NCBI GenBank assembly: GCA_003136335.1
Contig: PLEA01000418.1
Span: forward strand, 8,384 to 13,558
Length of the DNA stretch: 5,175 nucleotides
Reading direction: 5' to 3'
Source of the DNA: Acidobacteriaceae bacterium
Lineage (GTDB): Bacteria > Acidobacteriota > Terriglobia > Terriglobales > SbA1
The position numbers and the translations under genes are program-made. The notes below the pieces were generated by a model that ran no database searches, was not told the origin of the DNA, and saw only the letters and a program-made list of their open reading frames with translations. Below are positions 1 to 5,153 of this stretch, piece after piece (position 1 is the first letter of the stretch; each line of letters opens with the position of its first letter).

Positions 1-1
1 C

Positions 2-865
2 ATCCTGTTCGGCCTTCCCGACAAAAAAGACGAAGTCGCCACCGGCGCGTGGGCCGACGATGGCATCGTGCAGCAAGCCACCCGCGCGATCAAGCGTGAG
101 GTCTCTAGCCTGATCCTGATGGGCGATGTCTGCCTCTGCGAATACATGTCGCACGGCCACTGTGGAATCGTGAAAGCCCTGTCGCCGCCGCAATCGCTAG
201 GCGCCGCCGTTGCCTCCCCTCCCTCACGAAAACGTGTCATCCCGAGCGAAGCGAGGGACCTGGGGGTCGCTTCCTCCGCGCCCAATCGCCCCCCCGACTA
301 CGAAATCGTCAACGACGTCTCCCTCGAACTCCTCGCCCGCGCCTCAGTCTCGCTCGCCAAAGCGGGCATCGACATCATCGCCCCCTCCGACATGATGGAC
401 GGCCGCGTCGCCGCCATCCGCCGCGCCCTCGACGCCGCCGCCTTCACCAACACGCCCATTCTTTCCTACGCCGCCAAGTTCGCCTCCGGCTTCTACGGCC
501 CGTTCCGCGAGGCCGCCGACTCCGCCCCACAATTCGGCGACCGCCGTTCTTATCAAATGGACGGAGCCAACCTGCGCGAGGCGATGCGCGAAATCGCAGC
601 CGACATCGAGGAAGGCGCCGACATGATCATGGTCAAGCCCGCCATGCCCTACCTCGACGTAATCGCCGCCGCCCGCGCCCGCTTCGACCTGCCCCTCGCC
701 GCCTATCAAGTCTCCGGCGAATACGCCATGATCGAAGCCGCCGCCCAAAACGGCTGGATCGACCGCGACCGCGTCATGATGGAATCATTACTAAGCATCC
801 GCCGCGCCGGCGCCACCATCATCCTCACCTACTACGCCAAAGACGCCGCCCAGCTGCTGGGATGA
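2..865 (+). CDS. hemB: Porphobilinogen synthase (delta-aminolevulinic acid dehydratase), 5'-truncated by the window edge, with an in-frame insert
   Basis: HemB condenses two molecules of 5-aminolevulinate into porphobilinogen, the first common step of tetrapyrrole synthesis, in the cytoplasm. The frame is open from base 2, so the N-terminal part (roughly 80 residues by comparison with the family's usual 320-340) lies outside the window. Visible signatures are [15 protein letters not shown], with three cysteines (codons at 131, 137 and 161) in the C-x-C-x7-C spacing of zinc-dependent enzymes; [10 protein letters not shown]; the first active-site lysine in [14 protein letters not shown] (codon 476-478); the Schiff-base lysine in [10 protein letters not shown] (codon 635-637); and [10 protein letters not shown]. 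The C-terminus [14 protein letters not shown] is a normal family ending, with TGA at 863-865. The oddity is that HGHCGIVK and [12 protein letters not shown], normally separated by only a few residues, are about 40 residues apart because repeat DNA is read through in frame. An internal ATG at 68 is not the start, since homology extends upstream of it. Identity is very secure; whether the enlarged protein is active is unknown. Confidence 0.96.
   Translation: MLFGLPDKKDEVATGAWADDGIVQQATRAIKREVSSLILMGDVCLCEYMSHGHCGIVKALSPPQSLGAAVASPPSRKRVIPSEARDLGVASSAPNRPPDYEIVNDVSLELLARASVSLAKAGIDIIAPSDMMDGRVAAIRRALDAAAFTNTPILSYAAKFASGFYGPFREAADSAPQFGDRRSYQMDGANLREAMREIAADIEEGADMIMVKPAMPYLDVIAAARARFDLPLAAYQVSGEYAMIEAAAQNGWIDRDRVMMESLLSIRRAGATIILTYYAKDAAQLLG
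176..298 (+). repeat. In-frame insertion inside hemB carrying a dispersed-repeat core
   Basis: Between the zinc-ligand loop and the VNDVSLELL block of HemB the reading frame runs through about 40 codons with no counterpart in the family as I know it. Bases 235-266 include the core TCCCGAGCGAAGCGAGGGA, whose centre GAGCGAAGCGAG (244-255) reads the same forwards and backwards on one strand (a mirror repeat). It is translated here as [10 protein letters not shown], a peptide I recognise as the translation of a short dispersed repeat seen in many environmental bacterial genomes, acidobacteria among them. The left part (176-230) is Pro/Ala/Ser-rich, and TCCCTC (220-225) can pair with GAGGGA (253-258). 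The outer boundaries are estimates from where HemB similarity stops and resumes. The insert contains no stop codon in the hemB frame, and the total length preserves the frame. Confidence 0.75.
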
Positions 866-881
866 TTGTGTAGCGCGCGCT

Positions 882-1284
882 CTCCCGGACCGGGACCACA
901 AACTGCATGTAGGGCGAATGGCTTTCCAGTTCAAAGAACTCGCGAGCATGTTCCAAAGGTACCGCGCCGGCGAATGGACGGAAGCGCTCGCGATGCTTGA
1001 TACGATCGTTCACGACATCTCGCATCTCTTTCGATAAAGGGCTCGCAAGAATGCTGCGGTGCCCGAGAGCTCCAGGTCCATATTCCATACGGCCCTGGAA
1101 CCAACCAAGAATTTCACCCGCAGCAAGGCGCTGGGCAGCGACCGAAACAACGTCGGGCGGGCGGCTGTATCGTATGGTGCCTTGCTGGGCCTGTCACCAC
1201 CGCGTCATGTCCCACAAACCGCAGGCCATAGTGCTCGCGGTAATACTCTCCGTTATGAATGCCGGAAAAGCCTAGGACCAGCAA
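882..1284 (-). pseudogene. Carbamoyltransferase (NodU/CmcH/TobZ family) remnant: N-terminus fused to C-terminal part, frameshifted and truncated
   Basis: Intact members transfer a carbamoyl group from carbamoyl phosphate to hydroxyls of natural products or sugars and are usually 550-600 residues long. Here only two pieces remain. The N-terminal piece, from a likely TTG start at 1282-1284, reads LLVLGFSGIHNGEYY then GLRFVGHDAVV, the typical opening of the family. A GAGG lies ten bases upstream. At about 1191-1197 this stops and a different frame takes over, reading AAQRLAAGEILGWFQGR followed by MEYGPGALGHRSILASP and ERFRPFAGAV, ending SPYMQFVVPVRE. That is the conserved C-terminal domain. In the second frame a TGA (1194-1196) sits right at the junction. 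The middle of the protein, some hundreds of residues, is gone, and the end after VPVRE is lost about 17 bases from the hemB stop codon. The usual arginine of GPRALG is glycine here. I am confident in the family and in its being non-functional. Confidence 0.82.
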
Positions 1285-1332
1285 ATGAGTCTCTACCTCA
1301 CAATCCAAGCCGAATTATGTTGCTCGTTGAGG

Positions 1333-1467
1333 CTAACGAAGTTCGTTCATCTTGATAATCGAGATTCTGGACGTGTAGTCGTCAAACAGGAAGTTGGCCC
1401 AGATCCTTGCCGCACGTTTTTCGACAAATCGATCCCGGCGAATGGAATTGTCTTGCGGAAGGATGGT
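1333..1467 (-). pseudogene. Unrecognised 44-residue reading frame, probably the C-terminal remnant of a lost gene
   Basis: The frame begins directly after a TAA (1468-1470) and ends at TAG (1333-1335). It has no ATG, GTG or TTG at its beginning. It reads ILPQDNSIRRDRFVEKRAA then RIWANFLFDDYTSRISIIK and MNELR. The composition is protein-like, with mixed charged, aromatic and aliphatic residues, unlike the Pro/Ala/Arg-rich translations that GC-rich DNA gives in wrong frames. Its stop lies about 50 bases upstream of the carbamoyltransferase start on the same strand, the spacing expected if it was the end of the preceding gene in an operon. I do not recognise the family. It may also be chance, since 44 codons is short. 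Confidence 0.35.
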
Positions 1468-1482
1468 TTACCTGCGGTTGAT

Positions 1483-1689
1483 CTACTTTCGGAACTCCGA
1501 GTTTATTTCGAGCTCAGTTTTTCTATAGCGAGCCTCTGCAGCGGTTGCGATGCCTCGGCCGCCGGGAAGCCTCACGTCGGGCTCCACGCCGGTTCCTGCC
1601 CAGTTGGTCTTGGAGATCGGCTTCATTGCCCTCGCAAACGACACGCAAATCATGAAATGGTCGTCAATCACCGGTGGCCGCGCCACCTC
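1483..1689 (-). pseudogene. C-terminal fragment of an S41-family (tail-specific/C-terminal processing-like) peptidase
   Basis: The frame contains VIDDHFMICVSFARAMKPIS and KTNWAGTGVEPDVRLPG. This matches the pattern at the C-terminal end of the S41 peptidase domain, typically xDxHFxIxVPFxRAxNPxTxTNWEGTGVEPDxxVP, followed by a helical tail (ATAAEARYRKTELEINSEF) and TAG at 1483-1485. The PDZ domain and the catalytic Ser/Lys region are absent: similarity begins only a few bases after the yceI stop codon. The nominal GTG at 1684-1686 has no visible RBS and would start in mid-domain. I read it as the remnant of a larger secreted or periplasmic protease, left after a deletion whose breakpoint now abuts yceI. 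A short protein expressed by readthrough from yceI is possible but would have no protease activity. Confidence 0.65.
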
Positions 1690-1694
1690 GTATT

Positions 1695-2261
1695 TTACGA
1701 TTCAAGCCGGACGTCGAACTCAATTCTAACTTCGTCTTTGGCTCTGACGCCCGCTTTTCCGGGAGGCTTGATCCCAAAGTCGGTCTGCTTCACGATGGTC
1801 TCGCCGGTGTAACGGCCGTCCTTTAGCGTCACGTGCACCGTGACCGGCCGCGTCTGCCCGCGCAGCGTCAGATTCCCGCGCAGGGTCCACCGCCCCTTGC
1901 CGGCGGGCTCCGCGCCTACGGACTTGAACACGATCTCCTGATGACGCTCGCTATCGAGCACTTCCGGCCCCAGCATCGTCTTCTGCACTTCGGCGCGATC
2001 TTTCTCGGAAGCGTCCTTATCGATCACGCGCAGCGCCCGCGCATCCACGTGCATTTCAACCGCAGGATGCGAGCCCGTGTCCGCCGTACCGCTGTGAATC
2101 GGCGCGCGCACCTCGTGCTCGTGTCCCAGCCCTGAGAATGCGCCCGTCTTGCCGACGTGGATTGTTAACATGGACTTCTGCGTGTCGATGTTATGTTGTT
2201 GGGCGCTCACGTCCAGTACGCCCATCAAGCTCATTGTCGCCAGGAAAACGGTTCGCCTCAT
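1695..2261 (-). CDS. Exported YceI-family lipid-binding-like protein
   Basis: The 188-residue protein matches the YceI family (about 190 residues), periplasmic lipocalin-like beta-barrels whose characterised members bind polyprenoid or other lipophilic molecules; the physiological role is usually unknown. Residues 1-20 form a signal peptide (MRR, then a hydrophobic stretch, ending VSA before QQ). The barrel begins HNIDTQKSMLTIHVGKTGAF, continues through FSGLGHEHEV, the variable middle with LDSERHQEIVFKS, the strand LTLRGQTRPV, and ends TDFGIKPPGKAGVRAKDEV with EFDVRLES. These are the usual family landmarks in the right order. The ATG at 2259-2261 is supported by the signal peptide and by GAGAGG (complement of 2268-2273) six bases upstream. 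It is transcribed divergently from hemE and has no functional link to it that I can see. Its stop is immediately followed by a peptidase remnant on the same strand. No frameshift or missing segment is visible. Confidence 0.92.
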   Translation of the reverse strand: MRRTVFLATMSLMGVLDVSAQQHNIDTQKSMLTIHVGKTGAFSGLGHEHEVRAPIHSGTADTGSHPAVEMHVDARALRVIDKDASEKDRAEVQKTMLGPEVLDSERHQEIVFKSVGAEPAGKGRWTLRGNLTLRGQTRPVTVHVTLKDGRYTGETIVKQTDFGIKPPGKAGVRAKDEVRIEFDVRLES

Positions 2262-2267
2262 CGCTCA

Positions 2268-2273
2268 CCTCTC
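2268..2273 (-). promoter_or_regulatory. Ribosome binding site of the YceI-family gene
   Basis: On the - strand GAGAGG is followed by six bases and the ATG at 2259-2261. It is a strong Shine-Dalgarno match at good spacing, and fixes the start also supported by the signal peptide. Confidence 0.75.
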
Positions 2274-2363
2274 AAACCCGAATTTCCGTTTAGCCCCACT
2301 GTGGCGGTTCCGGGCGAGTCATCGACCGATCCGTGAGGGTCCATAAAATCATTCTGGGGTTCT

Positions 2364-2519
2364 TCAGGTGGGACCAGTTGACCAAGTGCAATCGTTGTTT
2401 GTGTCAGGGAGTTGTAAAAAATTTGTTCCAAGGTTGCGCATGAGCCCGCAGTGGGGGCACATTTCCAGGCGGGCCCGACTGCTGCTGCTTGACAGTGTAT
2501 TGGGCGTAGCGTGTCCCAC
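2364..2519 (-). CDS. Doubtful small ORF with a single CPHCG zinc-ribbon-like motif
   Basis: A GTG-started frame of 51 codons ending in TGA (2364-2366). The translation has a serine run (NTLSSSSSRARLE), then MCPHCGLMRNLGTNF. The C-x2-C followed by G is the first half of a zinc-ribbon, and an internal ATG directly precedes it. The second C-x2-C pair needed for a zinc site is missing; only one further cysteine (NDCTW) follows. There is no clear RBS. It could be the remnant of a small zinc-ribbon protein, a true short peptide, or chance. It lies upstream of and on the same strand as the YceI-family gene. Confidence 0.25.
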   Translation of the reverse strand: MGHATPNTLSSSSSRARLEMCPHCGLMRNLGTNFLQLPDTNNDCTWSTGPT

Positions 2520-2533
2520 ACCGCCCCACTCAG

Positions 2534-2549
2534 CCCTGCTAGCGCAGGG
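2534..2549 (+). other. Hairpin in the hemE upstream region
   Basis: CCCTGC (2534-2539) and GCAGGG (2544-2549) form a perfect 6-bp stem with the loop TAGC, followed on the + strand by the T-rich TTGATCTTTCT. The form is that of a weak terminator, but no + strand gene ends before it. It lies 80-95 bases upstream of hemE, so it could also be a regulatory structure or protein-binding inverted repeat. The stem is short enough to be chance in GC-rich DNA. Confidence 0.3.
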
Positions 2550-2610
2550 TTGATCTTTCTGTCCGGTACTGTCCCAACTCTTGCAGGAGCAAACGGCCCG
2601 TTCGAAAAAA

Positions 2611-2619
2611 TGCTAAATT
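2611..2619 (+). promoter_or_regulatory. Extended -10-like element immediately upstream of hemE
   Basis: TGCTAAATT has the form TG-n followed by TAAATT, close to the sigma-70 TATAAT consensus with an extended -10 dinucleotide. No good -35 box is found 16-18 bases upstream, which an extended -10 promoter can do without. A transcript starting about seven bases downstream would begin at about 2624-2629, essentially at the hemE ATG, consistent with the lack of a Shine-Dalgarno sequence there. Confidence 0.4.
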
Positions 2620-2628
2620 CATCACTTC

Positions 2629-3726
2629 ATGTCTGCCCCAAATTCCAACTTTGTTCGCGCCTGCAAGTCCCAGCCCGTCGACCGCACCCCCGTCTGGTTC
2701 ATGCGCCAGGCCGGACGCTACATGCCTGAGTACCGCGCAGTCCGCAAGCAACACTCGCTCCTCGAAATCTGCAAGAAGCCCGCGCTCGCCGCCGAGGTCA
2801 CCATCACCGCTGCCGAAATCCTCGGCATCGACGCCGCCATCATCTTCGCCGACCTCCTGCTGCCCCTCGAAGTCATGGGCCTGCCCTTTCATTTTTCCGC
2901 AGGCGAAGGTCCCATCATCGAGAGGCCAGTGCGCAGCAAGGAAGACATCGCGAACCTACGCACCGACCGCGCCGCGGACCTCGGCTATGTCTCCGAAGCG
3001 GTGAGTCTGGTCGCAAAGCATTTCGCCCATCGCGTTCCCGTGATCGGCTTCTGTGGCGCTCCCTTCACTCTCGCCAGCTACATGATCGAGGGCGGCGGAT
3101 CGCGCAACTACATCCGCGCCAAGAAAATGATGTACAACGCTCCCACCGACTGGGACGCGCTGATGCGCAAATTGGTTGTGGTCACCGCGGCCTACGCTGC
3201 CGAGCAGGTGCGCGCCGGCGCCGACGTGATTCAGATCTTCGACAGCTGGGTCGGCTGCCTTAGCGTCGAGGACTATCGCCTCTCGGTACTCCCCCACGTT
3301 ACCGCCATGGTGAAGCAGTTGCAGAAAACCGGAGCGCCCATCATTTATTTCGGCACCGACAGCGCCACGCTCCTCCCCGCCATGAAAGAGACCGGCGCCG
3401 ACGTAATCGGACTCGACTGGCGCATCCCGCTCGACGAAGGCTGGGCCCGCCTCGATCATGAGCCTGCCGTGCAGGGAAATCTCGATCCCGTCCTGCTCTT
3501 CGCCGACTGGAAGGAATTAAAATCGCGCGCGGAGGACATCCTTCGCCGCGCTGCCGGACGCCCCGGCCACATCTTCAATCTCGGCCACGGCATCTTGCCT
3601 GAAACGCCAGTCGAAAATGTGAAGGACCTGGCCCGCTTCGTGCAAGAGTATTCCGTCCCGGCATCCGGCTCCCGCATTTCGGCTTCCCGAAGCCGAGAGC
3701 CGAGAGCCGGAAGCCGCAGTTCATGA
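2629..3726 (+). CDS. hemE: Uroporphyrinogen III decarboxylase with a repeat-derived C-terminal tail
   Basis: HemE removes four carboxyl groups from the acetate side chains of uroporphyrinogen III to give coproporphyrinogen III, without a cofactor, in the cytoplasm. Family landmarks are all present: VDRTPVWFMRQAGRYMPEYR (residues 17-36, substrate-binding R26 and R30), FADLLLPLEVMGLPF with D75, the residue equivalent to the catalytic Asp86 of human UROD, GAPFTLASYMIEGGG (Y151), IFDSWVGCLS (S206), FGTDS (242-246) and FNLGHGILPETPVENV (H320). The start is certain: an in-frame TAA lies at 2614-2616 and the ATG at 2629 is the first start codon after it, although no Shine-Dalgarno precedes it. At 365 residues the protein is about 20 longer than usual. 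The family core ends near residue 342 (FVQEYS) and the rest, VPASGSRISASRSREPR onward, is Ser/Arg-rich and encoded by a palindromic repeat. The stop overlaps the next gene's start (ATGA), implying co-transcription and translational coupling. Confidence 0.97.
   Translation: MSAPNSNFVRACKSQPVDRTPVWFMRQAGRYMPEYRAVRKQHSLLEICKKPALAAEVTITAAEILGIDAAIIFADLLLPLEVMGLPFHFSAGEGPIIERPVRSKEDIANLRTDRAADLGYVSEAVSLVAKHFAHRVPVIGFCGAPFTLASYMIEGGGSRNYIRAKKMMYNAPTDWDALMRKLVVVTAAYAAEQVRAGADVIQIFDSWVGCLSVEDYRLSVLPHVTAMVKQLQKTGAPIIYFGTDSATLLPAMKETGADVIGLDWRIPLDEGWARLDHEPAVQGNLDPVLLFADWKELKSRAEDILRRAAGRPGHIFNLGHGILPETPVENVKDLARFVQEYSVPASGSRISASRSREPRAGSRSS
3664..3713 (+). repeat. Palindromic repeat at the hemE-hemG junction, translated as the HemE C-terminal tail
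   Basis: TCGGCTTC (3679-3686) and GAAGCCGA (3689-3696) form a perfect 8-bp inverted repeat with only two bases between. CCGGCTC (3665-3671) and GAGCCGG (3704-3710) form an outer 7-bp arm. Between them the unit GAGAGCC occurs twice in tandem (GAGAGCCGAGAGCC). It looks like a REP- or MITE-like dispersed palindrome normally found between genes. Here it has no stop in the hemE frame, so it is translated. It is directly followed by GGAAG, the only Shine-Dalgarno-like sequence for hemG; its GG lies within the outer arm. Confidence 0.65.
3709..3713 (+). promoter_or_regulatory. Shine-Dalgarno-like GGAAG of hemG within/next to the palindrome
   Basis: GGAAG stands nine bases before the ATG at 3723-3725. 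It is a modest match. Its first two bases belong to the outer arm of the palindrome, so folding of that hairpin would hide it. Ribosomes translating hemE to its overlapping stop would open the hairpin. Confidence 0.4.
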
Positions 3727-5114
3727 TTCGCATCGCCATCATCGGCGGAGGCATCTCCGGTCTCGCCTCCGCGTTCACACTGGAAGAACACCGCCGCGCT
3801 GGCGCCGATCTCGACTACGTTCTCTACGAAGCATCGGCGCGACTCGGCGGCGTCCTCCGTACTGATCATGTCGACGGATGCCTCATCGAAGCCGGCCCCG
3901 ATTCCTTCATCACCGAAAAAACCTGGGCCCCGGATCTCTGTCGCGCCCTAGGCCTGGGCGATCAGCTCATCGGTTCGAACGACGCTGATCGCAAGACTTA
4001 CATTCTGACCAACGGTCGCCTCGTGGCTATGCCCGATGGCCTGACGTTCATGGTCCCTACAAAAATTCTCCCGACCGGCCTTTCGCCGTTATTTTCCTGG
4101 AAGACCAAGCTACGCATGGCGCAGGAACTGTTTCACCCGCCGCGCGCCGCCGATCACGACGAATCCGTCGCGTCCTTCGTCGAGCGCCACTATGGCTCCG
4201 AAATGGTCGATCGCCTCGCGGACCCGCTGCTCTCTGGCGTGTACGGCGGAGAAGCCGCCAGCCTCAGCGTCCGCGCCGTTCTCCCACGGTTTGCGGAAAT
4301 GGAACGCGCTCACGGCAGTCTGGGTCGCGCCATGCTCGCCGCGCGCAGGAAGATGTCGGCGGGACCGCGGAAGCCCGCGCCGCCGCTCTTCACTTCGCTC
4401 AAGAACGGCATGCAGCACTTGGCCGAGACCGTGACCTCGCGCTTGACCCCGGTATCGCTGCTGACGAACACGCCTGTACAAGCGATTCAATCCGAAGCTG
4501 GAGGATGGGTCGTATCAGCCGGCATGCAATCCGATCACTTCGACGGTGTCATCGTCGCGTTGCCCGCACCCGCTGCGGCTCAAGTGCTTCGGATCACGAG
4601 CCCCGACCTCTCCGCCGAGCTGGCGGCCATCCAGTACAGTTCTTCCATCACCGTCGGCCTCGGCTATGATCGCGAGGTCCGCCAGTCGCTTCCGCCGGGC
4701 TTCGGATTTCTTGTGCCCCGCAGCGAAGGCAAGCGCCTGCTGGCCGCGACTTTCGTTCACAACAAATTCCCGCATCGCGCTCCCGAAGACCGCGCCCTGC
4801 TGCGTTGTTTTTTCGCTGGAAGGAACGCGGAAAATGTCTGGCCGCTTGGCGAGGATCAGATCATCGGAATCGTGCGCGACGAACTCCACCAGATCCTAGG
4901 CCTGCGCGCCGAGCCACTCCTCGCCCGCGTCTACAAATGGAAGTTCGCGATGGCGCAATATGGCGTCGGACATCTCGATCGCCTTGACCGCATCGAACAC
5001 CTGCGCCAGCAGTTGCCCGGCCTGGCTCTCGCCGGCAACGCTTACCGCGGCATCGGCGTCCCCGACTGCATCCGCTCCGGCCGCACCGCCGCAGAGCAAT
5101 TCGTAGAGGCGTAG
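3723..5114 (+). CDS. hemG: FAD-dependent protoporphyrinogen/coproporphyrinogen oxidase (HemY type, often named hemG)
   Basis: This flavoenzyme removes six electrons from protoporphyrinogen IX, or from coproporphyrinogen III in bacteria using the coproporphyrin-dependent route, with oxygen as acceptor; it is usually membrane-associated. It is the oxygen-dependent FAD type (HemY), not the small flavodoxin-like HemG of E. coli. Length, 463 residues, is normal. Visible features are the N-terminal dinucleotide-binding fold IAIIGGGISGLASAF (residues 4-18), the acidic residue that contacts the FAD ribose in YEAS (E36), ARLGGVLRT (39-47), IEAGPDSFI (55-63), LADPLLSGVYGG (165-176), SLKNGMQHLAE (225-235), WKFAMAQYGVGHLDR (406-420) and the C-terminal FAD motif LAGNAYRGIGVPDCIRSG (436-453). 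The ATG overlaps the hemE stop by four bases. No hemH or hemN is adjacent, so the sequence alone does not say which of the two substrates is used. The frame is intact. Confidence 0.95.
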   Translation: MIRIAIIGGGISGLASAFTLEEHRRAGADLDYVLYEASARLGGVLRTDHVDGCLIEAGPDSFITEKTWAPDLCRALGLGDQLIGSNDADRKTYILTNGRLVAMPDGLTFMVPTKILPTGLSPLFSWKTKLRMAQELFHPPRAADHDESVASFVERHYGSEMVDRLADPLLSGVYGGEAASLSVRAVLPRFAEMERAHGSLGRAMLAARRKMSAGPRKPAPPLFTSLKNGMQHLAETVTSRLTPVSLLTNTPVQAIQSEAGGWVVSAGMQSDHFDGVIVALPAPAAAQVLRITSPDLSAELAAIQYSSSITVGLGYDREVRQSLPPGFGFLVPRSEGKRLLAATFVHNKFPHRAPEDRALLRCFFAGRNAENVWPLGEDQIIGIVRDELHQILGLRAEPLLARVYKWKFAMAQYGVGHLDRLDRIEHLRQQLPGLALAGNAYRGIGVPDCIRSGRTAAEQFVEA

Positions 5115-5128
5115 CTCAGCAGGCTACG
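5110..5128 (+). other. Short inverted repeat overlapping the hemG stop codon
   Basis: CGTAGC (5110-5115) and GCTACG (5123-5128) pair perfectly around a 7-base loop. The stop TAG lies inside the first arm. There is no T-run after it, so it is not a classical intrinsic terminator on its own, though it could act with the stronger hairpin 25 bases later. Confidence 0.35.
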
Positions 5129-5153
5129 TCTCGTTTGGAAATGCTCATGTAGA

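Larger units (their letters stand above)
866..1694. other. Gene graveyard between hemB and yceI
   Basis: About 830 bases with no intact gene. Three - strand fragments lie one after another: an S41 peptidase tail (1483-1689), an unrecognised C-terminal-like piece (1333-1467) and a collapsed carbamoyltransferase (882-1284). Long + strand open frames here (for instance 1285-1812) give low-complexity, family-less translations and run antisense into yceI, so they are not called. Base use is visibly less C/G-biased than in hemB and hemE, as expected for decaying or foreign DNA. I see no transposase, terminal inverted repeats or tRNA that would explain the deletions. Confidence 0.7.
2262..2628. other. 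Intergenic region between divergent yceI-family gene and hemE
   Basis: About 370 bases without a secure gene. It must hold the promoters of both flanking genes. What I can see: the yceI RBS at 2268-2273; an A/T-rich patch around 2412-2427; a short - strand open frame with a CPHCG motif (2364-2519); a 6-bp stem hairpin at 2534-2549; and an extended -10-like box at 2611-2619. I found no convincing -35/-10 pair for the yceI gene and no riboswitch or known operator. Confidence 0.6.

Noticed and set aside
344..748. - strand frame opposite hemB
   Set aside because: The Gly/Val/Asp-rich translation is the shadow of a C-ending-codon gene on the other strand.
68..865. hemB starting at ATG 68
   Set aside because: HemB similarity ([11 protein letters not shown] and further upstream) begins before this ATG and the frame is open to the window edge, so the gene is simply cut by the window.
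825..1088. - strand frame as a complete 87-residue gene
   Set aside because: Its ATG is the internal methionine of the conserved GRMEYGP motif; similarity continues upstream of it, and the last part is antisense to hemB. It is a piece of the carbamoyltransferase remnant.
1285..1812. Long + strand open frame of 175 codons
   Set aside because: It runs antisense through two protein remnants and the 3' end of the intact YceI-family gene; its translation resembles no family and has no RBS.
2258..2521. 87-codon - strand frame overlapping the yceI start
   Set aside because: It runs through the yceI RBS and promoter region, shows no family features, and competes with the more protein-like CPHCG frame, itself doubtful.
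2534..2560. Hairpin plus T-rich stretch as an intrinsic terminator
   Set aside because: No + strand gene precedes it, the stem is only 6 bp and the T-run is interrupted; kept only as a hairpin.
4110..4490. - strand frame opposite hemG/hemY
   Set aside because: Arg/Gly/His-rich shadow translation with no family features, fully inside an intact enzyme gene.
5111..5127. TAGCTCAGCAGG resembling a tRNA D-arm
   Set aside because: No acceptor stem, anticodon arm or T-arm (GGTTCGAATCC) at the needed distances; it is better explained as a small inverted repeat at the hemG stop.
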